6,271 bases of DNA, taken from assembly GCA_021156265.1 (NCBI GenBank), contig JAJNBR010000235.1, forward strand, positions 1 to 6,271. The letters are read 5' to 3'. This document shows positions 1-5,065 of this stretch, in pieces. Within the stretch, counting starts at the first letter, position 1, and each line of letters begins with the position of its first letter. Under the pieces are notes generated by a model, which saw only the letters and a list, made by a program, of their open reading frames with translations, was not told where the DNA came from and ran no database searches. Made by a program: the position numbers and the translations under genes. The stretch is from Flavipsychrobacter sp. (lineage in GTDB: Bacteria; Bacteroidota; Bacteroidia; Chitinophagales; Chitinophagaceae).

Positions 1-952
1 AGTTGCTGTAATCCATGATGTTCTGAACGTTCGTTGTATCCGGATAATTAACAGTATCAAACTGCACCGGCGCACCATTACCAGGCGAGAACGGGTATAC
101 TTTATAGTACCCATTAGCACAGACTGAATCTTCCAGGGGACAAGTGCTGAAATGGCCTTTTGTAGGAGGAGTATCGTCAACCTCGTCATCACCACAAGCT
201 TGTCCAACACCAACATTGCTGCTGTTCCACGGATGATGCAGGTTAAGATAGTGACCAACTTCGTGCGCGATGGTCATATCGCCGATGATCCTGTCTGCGC
301 GAGAGATCACACCATCATTATAAGGGAAGCTGGCCGCGCCAGCAGGCAACGTTGCATACGCCAGTACGATACCGCCATTGGCATCATCCCTGCCAATCTT
401 ATTGATCAGCCAGATATTGAGGTACCTTTCAGGTGACCATTGGTCAAATTTCGCCTGGTCGTCACCACCCATTCTCAGGTAAGACTGGCGACGGGTAATA
501 CCGTTTGTAGGATTTCCCAAGGGATCCTTTTGTGCAAGACGGAACTCGATATTTGCGTTACCAATATATGGTTTGAAAGTCGGGATCACATTAACCAGAC
601 TCGGATTCTTTGCATTGAAGGCGTCATTAAGCTCCTTCATCATTGCAAAGATATCATTGTCGCTTACGTACTCTGTGCTGTAATCGTGTATAACGTGGAC
701 AACAACAGGTATGTAAAGTTTGGTAGCAGTTTCAGCAGCATAAACAGAATCTGCGAAAGCTTTGTACGAAGAAGCGGTAGTTTTCAGATTCGCGCCCTTA
801 AGATACATGTCCAAAGCAGCCTGAATCTCGGCTACTTTCGGATTGGACTTGATGAGGTCACGATGGTACTCATCAGTAGCACATTTTTGAGCATTAGCCG
901 CGCCACTCAGACCGGCTATTGCTGATAGTAATAAAATAGCTTTTTTTACCAT
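1..952 (-). CDS. Secreted M43 (pappalysin/cytophagalysin-type) zinc metalloprotease, C-terminus cut by window edge
   Basis: I translated the minus strand from the ATG at 952 and found 317 uninterrupted codons to the left edge, so only the N-terminal part is present. Residues 1-21 form a signal peptide: two lysines, a hydrophobic stretch, then Ala-Asn-Ala before Gln22. The zinc motif HEVGHYLNLHH lies at residues 230-240, with His230, His234 and His240 as predicted ligands and Glu231 as the catalytic base. It is followed by a Cys-Gly-Asp-Asp...Asp-Asp-Thr-Pro stretch and by a Met-turn NIMDYSN (Met313, Tyr315). All of this is typical of the M43 metzincin family (PAPP-A, ulilysin, cytophagalysin). 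Asn237 replaces the Gly of the textbook HExxHxxGxxH; to my recollection this is common in Bacteroidota members. Residues 22 to about 80 are probably a propeptide. Members usually carry a C-terminal T9SS sorting domain, which would lie outside the window. The likely role is digestion of external protein. Confidence 0.93.
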   Translation of the reverse strand, partial: MVKKAILLLSAIAGLSGAANAQKCATDEYHRDLIKSNPKVAEIQAALDMYLKGANLKTTASSYKAFADSVYAAETATKLYIPVVVHVIHDYSTEYVSDNDIFAMMKELNDAFNAKNPSLVNVIPTFKPYIGNANIEFRLAQKDPLGNPTNGITRRQSYLRMGGDDQAKFDQWSPERYLNIWLINKIGRDDANGGIVLAYATLPAGAASFPYNDGVISRADRIIGDMTIAHEVGHYLNLHHPWNSSNVGVGQACGDDEVDDTPPTKGHFSTCPLEDSVCANGYYKVYPFSPGNGAPVQFDTVNYPDTTNVQNIMDYSN

Positions 953-991
953 TTTTTAATTATTGTAAAATCAATTGAAAAACTGTGGTTT

Positions 992-1024
992 CAAAGATAG
1001 AGATTCCTGTTAAGAAATTGCAAA
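992..1024 (-). promoter_or_regulatory. Candidate promoter of the M43 protease gene
   Basis: On the minus strand TTTG (1024-1021) is followed after 21 bases by TATCTTTG (999-992). This matches the Bacteroidota sigma-factor consensus of a -33 TTTG and a -7 TAnnTTTG. Transcription would start about 35 bases before the ATG at 952. The leader between them is A/T-rich (AATTAAAAA just before the ATG) with no Shine-Dalgarno sequence, as is usual in this phylum. Assigned by motif only. Confidence 0.65.
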
Positions 1025-1135
1025 GAATTTTGTCACAGAAGTTTTATTTTTTATATACCTCTTTTCATGACAAATATCCTGAAAGTAAGACGTAGCAACG
1101 TTTTCAGGGGTTTGAGTTGTTTTTATAAATGACAA

Positions 1136-1158
1136 ACCTCTTACAATTCGTAAGAGGT
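1136..1158 (-). terminator. Hairpin downstream of tRNA-Leu, probable terminator
   Basis: A perfect 9-bp stem (ACCTCTTAC 1136-1144 with GTAAGAGGT 1150-1158) closes a 5-base AATTC loop, 9 bases past the tRNA-Leu 3' end. Read on the minus strand it is followed by a moderately T-rich stretch (TTGTCATTTATAAAAAC) rather than a clean U tract. It therefore fits an imperfect intrinsic terminator, or a 3' processing hairpin, for the tRNA transcript. It also sets the upstream border of the protease gene's control region. The rest of 953-1135 holds that gene's promoter and a weaker imperfect inverted repeat (CCTGAAA 1078-1084 with TTTCAGG 1102-1108); I see no gene in it. Confidence 0.55.
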
Positions 1159-1167
1159 CTGTGTTTG

Positions 1168-1253
1168 TGCCCCAGACGGGAATCGAACCCGTACTCGCCT
1201 TTCGGCAAACAGGATTTTAAGTCCTGCGCGTCTACCAGTTCCGCCACCAGGGC
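1168..1253 (-). tRNA. tRNA-Leu, anticodon UAA
   Basis: On the minus strand the 86-nt sequence folds as a class II tRNA. The acceptor stem GCCCTGG pairs over seven positions with CTGGGGC (two G-U pairs), with discriminator A at 1168. The D arm contains GCGGAACTGGTAGACGC, the usual leucine tRNA form. The anticodon loop is CTTAAAA, with anticodon TAA at 1219-1217. A long variable arm follows, then the T arm ACGGG-TTCGATT-CCCGT. CCA is not encoded and must be added by tRNA nucleotidyltransferase. It reads UUA and, by wobble, UUG. It lies downstream of tRNA-Gly on the same strand, separated by a terminator-like hairpin. Confidence 0.97.
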
Positions 1254-1287
1254 GCCTCAGGCAAGTTAGCCTAAAACAACCTTAAAC

Positions 1288-1318
1288 AAAAAATTCCAAA
1301 CCGGAACTGGCTTGGAAT
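1288..1318 (-). terminator. Intrinsic terminator between tRNA-Gly and tRNA-Leu
   Basis: Just after the tRNA-Gly 3' end on the minus strand, ATTCCAA (1318-1312) pairs with TTGGAAT (1299-1293) around a 12-base, partly self-complementary loop. A run of T residues follows directly (1292-1288 plus the last stem base). This is the form of a rho-independent terminator. It suggests that the two tRNA genes are separate units, or that read-through to tRNA-Leu is reduced. Confidence 0.6.
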
Positions 1319-1326
1319 CTTTAAAG

Positions 1327-1399
1327 AGCGGAAGACGAGACTCGAACCCGCGACCCTCACCTTGGCAAGGTGATGCTCTACCAACTGAGCTACTTCCGC
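1327..1399 (-). tRNA. tRNA-Gly, anticodon GCC
   Basis: On the minus strand a 73-nt cloverleaf is visible. The acceptor GCGGAAG pairs with CTTCCGC, with discriminator T at 1327. The D arm reads AGCTCAGTTGGTAGAGC. The anticodon stem is TCACC/GGTGA around loop TTGCCAA, with anticodon GCC at 1366-1364. The T arm contains GGTTCGAGTC. CCA is not encoded. It decodes GGC and GGU, which are very frequent in the neighbouring dehydrogenase gene. No clear TAnnTTTG promoter was found in the 80 bases upstream, which it shares divergently with ccmB. Confidence 0.97.
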
Positions 1400-1442
1400 T
1401 TGTGTGTTAAGAACTTTGGGACTGAAAAAAAAATTTCTGCTA

Positions 1443-1471
1443 TTTGTCTCGGGCATTTGTCTATACCTTTG
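1443..1471 (+). promoter_or_regulatory. Candidate promoter of ccmB (near-leaderless)
   Basis: TTTG at 1443-1446 is followed after 17 bases by TACCTTTG at 1464-1471, within ATACCTTTGC. This fits the Bacteroidota -33/-7 consensus. The predicted transcription start lies around 1475-1478, next to the ATG at 1479, so the mRNA would have almost no 5' leader. The same ATACCTTTGC element recurs before ccmC. Assigned by motif only. Confidence 0.5.
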
Positions 1472-1478
1472 CTGTCGC

Positions 1479-2135
1479 ATGTTTCAGGGCAATCTACTTT
1501 CTCTAATTCGCAAAGATATTCTTATTGAATGGCGCCAAAAACACACGTTGTTTGGTGTGTTGCTGTACGTAGGCTGCACTGTTTTCGTTGTGTACACCAT
1601 GAGCGGCCAACCTGACACCCGGGTATGGAACGCACTCTTCTGGATCACCCAGCTCTTCGTGGCAACCAATGCCGTTGCCAAAAGCTTTTTGCAGGAACCA
1701 CAGGCACGCTTTCGCTATTACTTCACCATCGTCAAGCCGTCAACATTCATGATGGCGAAGATGATATATAGTACTATCCTATTATTAGCAATGAGCCTTG
1801 TGAGCCTGTTGTTGTTCAACGTGCTGCTTGGTAACCCTATTATACAAACCGGCCTGTTCGTGCTCATAACCGCTATTGGCAGCATCAGCCTTTCAGTAGT
1901 ATTTACCTTTCTTTCTGCCATCGCCGCACGGGCCAACCAGAATGCGGCACTTATGGCTATTCTCGGCTTCCCGCTGGTAACACCCATGCTGATGATGCTT
2001 AGCCAGCTGGCCATAAAAGCTATAGCGCCGGTATACCAACCGGGCTGGGGCAACCTGGCCATGGTATTGCTGCTCCTGGACCTACTTGTGGTCGCATTGG
2101 GGATTATCCTGTTCCCGTTCCTATGGCAGGAATGA
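1479..2135 (+). CDS. ccmB: Haem exporter protein CcmB, cytochrome c maturation (System I)
   Basis: This encodes a 218-residue inner-membrane protein of the CcmB family. With the CcmA ATPase and CcmC it forms the ABC-type complex that drives release of holo-CcmE during haem delivery to cytochromes c (family knowledge). The short charged N-terminus with Lys12-Asp13...Glu17-Trp-Arg19 is the usual cytoplasmic lead-in. Six hydrophobic segments follow at roughly 24-41, 51-67, 93-114, 123-146, 156-179 and 191-214, as expected for CcmB. A GTG at 1404 in the same frame would add 25 residues but would span the promoter region and reach close to tRNA-Gly. The ATG at 1479 gives the normal family length and places Arg-Lys-Asp near the N-terminus, so I chose it. 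ccmC follows after 93 bases. No ccmA is visible in the window. Confidence 0.9.
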   Translation: MFQGNLLSLIRKDILIEWRQKHTLFGVLLYVGCTVFVVYTMSGQPDTRVWNALFWITQLFVATNAVAKSFLQEPQARFRYYFTIVKPSTFMMAKMIYSTILLLAMSLVSLLLFNVLLGNPIIQTGLFVLITAIGSISLSVVFTFLSAIAARANQNAALMAILGFPLVTPMLMMLSQLAIKAIAPVYQPGWGNLAMVLLLLDLLVVALGIILFPFLWQE

Positions 2136-2177
2136 CATACATCATCAACATATAATCCGCATTCAGTTTTTGTAAGG

Positions 2178-2208
2178 TTGAGATATTGACCCATTCCTCA
2201 TACCTTTG
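2178..2208 (+). promoter_or_regulatory. Candidate promoter of ccmC
   Basis: TTG at 2178-2180 and TACCTTTG at 2201-2208 are spaced by 20 bases and match the Bacteroidota consensus. Transcription would start near 2213, giving a leader of about 16 bases rich in A and T. It lies in the 93-base gap after ccmB, so ccmC and the genes downstream could be expressed apart from ccmB. Confidence 0.55.
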
Positions 2209-2228
2209 CCCAAATTTTTTAAGACCTC

Positions 2229-2909
2229 ATGCGCCGTTCCTGGTGGAAAGTTCTTAGTGTAATACTGGTAGCCTATGCAATAATAGGCGGCCTCCTCCTG
2301 CCCGTACCACGGCAGCACATCATCAACGAAACCATCCGCAACCTGTACTTCCACGTACCTATGTGGTTTGGTATGATACTGCTCTTTACCTGCGCGGTGG
2401 TGTATGCAGTGAAATACCTGCGCAGCGGCAATCTCGAACACGACATCTACTCTGCGGAGTTCACCAAGGTGGGCATCCTGTTCAGCATACTCGGTATGCT
2501 TACCGGTATGGAATGGGCCAACTACAGCTGGGGCGAGCCCTGGAGCAATGATCCCAAACAGCTCGGCACCGCCATCTGCATGCTCATCTACTTCGCATAC
2601 CTGATACTGCGAAGCGGTATGAAAGACGAAGAGAAGCGTGCAAGACTGAGCTCCGTATATAACATCTTTGCTTATGCGCTGATGATACCACTGCTTTGGA
2701 TACTGCCACGCATGGTTGACTCTTTGCATCCCGGCAACGGCGGCAACCCCGGCTTCAACAGCTACGACCTTGACAGCAACATGCGTATGGTGTTCTACCC
2801 TGCAGTGATCGGATGGTTCCTTCTGGGACTGTGGATGACCACGCTTTCCATACGTTTGCACCTGGTAAATCATAAACGCGACAATGACTTTCACACAACA
2901 AACAAATAA
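2229..2909 (+). CDS. ccmC: Haem-handling protein CcmC, cytochrome c maturation (System I)
   Basis: This encodes a 226-residue polytopic membrane protein of the CcmC/CcsA/CcmF haem-handling superfamily. CcmC binds haem at the outer face of the inner membrane and passes it to the chaperone CcmE (family knowledge). Visible hallmarks are His42 in LYFHVPMW and His167 in SLHPGNGGNP, the two predicted axial haem ligands. Between them lies a tryptophan-rich WWD-type motif at 96-110 (WANYSWGEPWSNDPK), in the Bacteroidota form that ends in NDPK. Six hydrophobic segments fit the family, at about 8-25, 46-62, 81-95, 113-128, 145-160 and 188-208. The ATG at 2229 is the first in frame after the promoter element and gives the usual length. 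The CcmD-like gene starts two bases after the stop, so the two are surely co-transcribed. Confidence 0.94.
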   Translation: MRRSWWKVLSVILVAYAIIGGLLLPVPRQHIINETIRNLYFHVPMWFGMILLFTCAVVYAVKYLRSGNLEHDIYSAEFTKVGILFSILGMLTGMEWANYSWGEPWSNDPKQLGTAICMLIYFAYLILRSGMKDEEKRARLSSVYNIFAYALMIPLLWILPRMVDSLHPGNGGNPGFNSYDLDSNMRMVFYPAVIGWFLLGLWMTTLSIRLHLVNHKRDNDFHTTNK

Positions 2910-2911
2910 TA

Positions 2912-3118
2912 ATGCGTAAAGCATCTTTATCTATCATATTACTCTTTATCGCAGGCTTTGCACAAGCGCAGGAAACTCAACCGGAAATGGCTGATGCAAT
3001 GCGCTCTAACGGCAAAATATACGTTGTGGTTTTAGTATTAGCCACTATCTTTGCGGGGATTATTGCGTACCTGGTACGCCTCGACCGCAAGATCACCAAG
3101 ATTGAGAAAAACAGTTAA
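2912..3118 (+). CDS. CcmD-family small membrane protein
   Basis: This is a 68-residue protein directly downstream of ccmC. Residues 1-19 look like a cleavable signal peptide (hydrophobic run, then Ala-Gln-Ala before Gln20). A short acidic segment follows, then Arg-Ser-Asn-Gly-Lys-Ile-Tyr (31-37), one membrane segment at about 37-55, and a charged tail Arg-Leu-Asp-Arg-Lys-Ile-Thr-Lys-Ile-Glu-Lys. This layout, above all the N-G-K-I-Y-V lead-in and the L-D-R-K-I tail, is what I recall for the 'CcmD family protein' of Bacteroidota. It is only loosely like proteobacterial CcmD, which has no signal peptide. CcmD stabilises the CcmABC complex and aids release of holo-CcmE; that role is inferred here from position. 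Its coding sequence contains a candidate promoter for the next gene. Confidence 0.8.
   Translation: MRKASLSIILLFIAGFAQAQETQPEMADAMRSNGKIYVVVLVLATIFAGIIAYLVRLDRKITKIEKNS
3024..3053 (+). promoter_or_regulatory. Candidate internal promoter for glutamate dehydrogenase
   Basis: TTG at 3024-3026 and TATCTTTG at 3046-3053, spaced by 19 bases, match the Bacteroidota promoter consensus. They lie inside the CcmD-like coding region. Transcription would begin near 3058, about 90 bases before the dehydrogenase ATG. The 31-base gap before that gene holds no good element. A chance match inside coding sequence cannot be excluded. Confidence 0.4.
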
Positions 3119-3149
3119 TAAACATTCTATTCTTTAATTAAAACTCATT

Positions 3150-4589
3150 ATGGTAGAAACAGCAACTGCCAAGGCTCCAAAAGCACAACATTACAGCTTC
3201 TTCCAGGGCGTTGAACGCAACTTCGATAAGGCTGCAACTTTCACCCGTTTCGAAAAAGGTATACTGGAGCAGATCAAAGCCTGCAACTCTATATACCAGA
3301 TGAAGTTCCCTGTGCGCATAGGCGACAAAGTGGAAGTGATCGAAGCATTCCGCGTACAACACTCGCACCACAAACTTCCATGTAAAGGCGGTATCCGCTA
3401 CAGCATGGATGTAAACCAGGACGAAGTAATGGCGCTTGCTGCACTGATGACCTACAAATGCGCTATCGTGAACGTTCCGTTCGGTGGTGCTAAAGGCGGT
3501 ATCAAGATCAACCCTAAGAACTACACTCCGTTCGAGCTGGAAAAGATCACCCGCCGTTATGCTTCTGAACTCGTTAAAAAGAACTTCATCGGCGCCGGCA
3601 TCGACGTACCTGCACCGGATTACGGTACAGGCGCCCGCGAAATGAGCTGGATCGCCGATACATACGCTCAATTGAAACCGGGCGACATCAACGCACTTGG
3701 CTGCGTGACAGGTAAGCCTGTAACTCAAGGCGGTGTTCGTGGCCGTACAGAAGCTACAGGTCTCGGTGTATTCTACGGCATACGCGAAACGTGCAATGTA
3801 GCCGAAGACATGAAACGCCTCGGCCTTACTCCCGGTGTTGCCGGCAAACGCGTTATCGTACAAGGCCTGGGTAACGTAGGTTACCACGCTGCCAAGTTCT
3901 TCTACGAAGGCGGTGCTATCATCGTTGGCCTGGCCGAATACGAAGGCGGTATCTACGATCCTAAAGGTCTTGACCTGGAGAAAGTAGTTGCTCACCGTAA
4001 GGCTACCGGTTCTATCCTCGGCTTCCCCGGCGCTACCGATATCAGGAACAGCCTCGAAACACTGGAGCAGGATTGCGATATCCTGATACCTGCTGCCCTC
4101 GAGAACGTTATCAACTCTTCTAACGCTGACCGCATCAAAGCCAAGATCATTGGTGAAGGTGCTAACGGTCCGTTGACTCCTGAAGCTGACGAAGTACTGC
4201 TGGCTAAAGGCGTTATCGTAGTTCCTGACATGTACCTGAACGCAGGTGGTGTTACGGTTTCTTACTTCGAGTGGTTGAAAAACCTGAGCCACGTACGCTT
4301 CGGCCGTATGGACAAGCGTTTCAGCGAAAACCAGAACAACTCTATACTGGCTACAGTAGAAAGCCTGACCGGCAAATCAGTGAGCGACATCGAACGCCGC
4401 CAGCTGCTGCACGGACCGGACGAAGTTGACCTGGTGTACTCCGGCCTGGAAGATACCATGATCGGTTCTTACCACGAGATCCGCGAAGCTATGCTGACAC
4501 ACAACATGACCGACATGCGTACTGCTGCCTTCATCGTTGCCATCAACAAAGTGGGCGTTGCTTACGAAGAACTGGGTATATTCCCATAG
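3150..4589 (+). CDS. gdhA: Glutamate dehydrogenase, animal-mitochondrial-like with short antenna insertion
   Basis: This encodes a 479-residue cytosolic enzyme of the Glu/Leu/Phe/Val dehydrogenase family. It interconverts glutamate with 2-oxoglutarate and ammonium, linking nitrogen to the TCA cycle. The substrate domain shows PCKGGIRYS (Lys79), TYKCA (Lys103), the catalytic lysine motif PFGGAKGGI (Lys115) and the aspartate of VPAPDYGTG (Asp157). The Rossmann motif is GLGNVG (239-244). Acidic Glu263 after the second strand suggests NAD+ preference (inference). Near the C-terminus, SYFEWLKNLSHV (371-382) leads into about 44 extra residues before DLVYSGL (427-433); compact bacterial enzymes lack this, but the animal enzyme has a longer version there. 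Codon use is strongly biased to AAC, TAC, GGC/GGT and CTG, which suggests high expression. It starts 31 bases after the CcmD-like gene and ends before a strong terminator. I judge the enzyme assignment near certain; the symbol is generic. Confidence 0.96.
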   Translation: MVETATAKAPKAQHYSFFQGVERNFDKAATFTRFEKGILEQIKACNSIYQMKFPVRIGDKVEVIEAFRVQHSHHKLPCKGGIRYSMDVNQDEVMALAALMTYKCAIVNVPFGGAKGGIKINPKNYTPFELEKITRRYASELVKKNFIGAGIDVPAPDYGTGAREMSWIADTYAQLKPGDINALGCVTGKPVTQGGVRGRTEATGLGVFYGIRETCNVAEDMKRLGLTPGVAGKRVIVQGLGNVGYHAAKFFYEGGAIIVGLAEYEGGIYDPKGLDLEKVVAHRKATGSILGFPGATDIRNSLETLEQDCDILIPAALENVINSSNADRIKAKIIGEGANGPLTPEADEVLLAKGVIVVPDMYLNAGGVTVSYFEWLKNLSHVRFGRMDKRFSENQNNSILATVESLTGKSVSDIERRQLLHGPDEVDLVYSGLEDTMIGSYHEIREAMLTHNMTDMRTAAFIVAINKVGVAYEELGIFP

Positions 4590-4619
4590 TAGTTACAATA
4601 ACTAAAGAACTATATAGAA

Positions 4620-4651
4620 AAAGGCTGCCGATTGGCAGCCTTTAGTTTTTT
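4620..4651. terminator. Bidirectional intrinsic terminator between gdhA and the sorting-tail gene
   Basis: A perfect 10-bp stem (AAAGGCTGCC 4620-4629 with GGCAGCCTTT 4634-4643) has a GATT tetraloop. On the plus strand it is followed by TTTTTT (4646-4651), and on the minus strand by TTTTC. It lies between convergent genes and can end both transcripts. The stop codon of the minus-strand gene (4650-4652) sits at the edge of the U tract. Confidence 0.9.
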
Positions 4652-5015
4652 ATCGTTCCGCTTTTACAAAGCGCCTGGTAACAGTGCCGTCTTTGGTATT
4701 GGCCGAGAGCAGGTACACTCCTTCGGGCCACTGCGAAATAATTATGGTATTGTCTTGTGTTGTGGTACGGTGAGTGCCGATGGTACGACCCAGCATGTCG
4801 CGAAACACGATATTGCTGACGCCACTTGCAGGCATTGGTATTACAACGTGTATCCTATCGCTGGCAGGTGTGGGATAGACCACCAGTTCCTCCGCAGGGG
4901 CGGCTATAACCGGCCTCACAGAAGGGTTGCCGTCCGACGGCGTGGTGCCGTGCGACTGCGCCATGGCCAGCTGGCTGCCTGTTAACAGTAAGATAAATAA
5001 GTATATTTTCTTCAT
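4650..5015 (-). CDS. Minimal secreted protein consisting mainly of a T9SS type A sorting domain
   Basis: This 121-residue protein has a clear signal peptide at 1-19 (Lys-Lys, hydrophobic run, Ala-Met-Ala before Gln20). A linker of about 25 residues rich in Ser, Thr, Pro and Gly follows, then a type IX secretion C-terminal domain at about 45-121. The domain hallmarks are VVYPTPASDRI (usually YPNPASD), an Ile/Val-x-Phe-Arg-Asp-Met-Leu-Gly-Arg strand (69-77), PEGVYLL (97-103) and the closing RRFVKAER. In this family the tail directs cargo through the outer membrane and is removed, often with attachment of the cargo to surface lipopolysaccharide. Here there is essentially no cargo domain. I see no frameshift or upstream remnant. 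Its ATG is 50 bases past the stop of the NYN/LOTUS gene, so they may share a transcript; a TATCTTTT at 5053-5046 is a weak possible promoter. Confidence 0.85.
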   Translation of the reverse strand: MKKIYLFILLLTGSQLAMAQSHGTTPSDGNPSVRPVIAAPAEELVVYPTPASDRIHVVIPMPASGVSNIVFRDMLGRTIGTHRTTTQDNTIIISQWPEGVYLLSANTKDGTVTRRFVKAER

Positions 5016-5065
5016 TTTCGTATGGGTTGTTACTGAAAGTTACGAAAAGATATCATAAAAAACTC

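Noticed and set aside
440..925. Open frame of 161 codons on the plus strand
   Set aside because: It is antisense to the M43 protease, which has a signal peptide, zinc motif and Met-turn in one unbroken minus-strand frame.
1404..1478. N-terminal extension of CcmB from a GTG start
   Set aside because: It would cover the promoter and begin 4 bases from the divergent tRNA-Gly, and it adds 25 residues not expected in the family. The ATG at 1479 gives the normal length.
2163..2924. Open frame of 253 codons on the minus strand
   Set aside because: It is antisense to ccmC, whose haem ligands and WWD-type motif show that the plus strand is the coding one.
3138..4292. Open frame of 384 codons on the minus strand
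   Set aside because: It is the antisense shadow of glutamate dehydrogenase, whose biased codons leave this frame open. Its product has no recognisable domain and is rich in Phe, Val and Cys.
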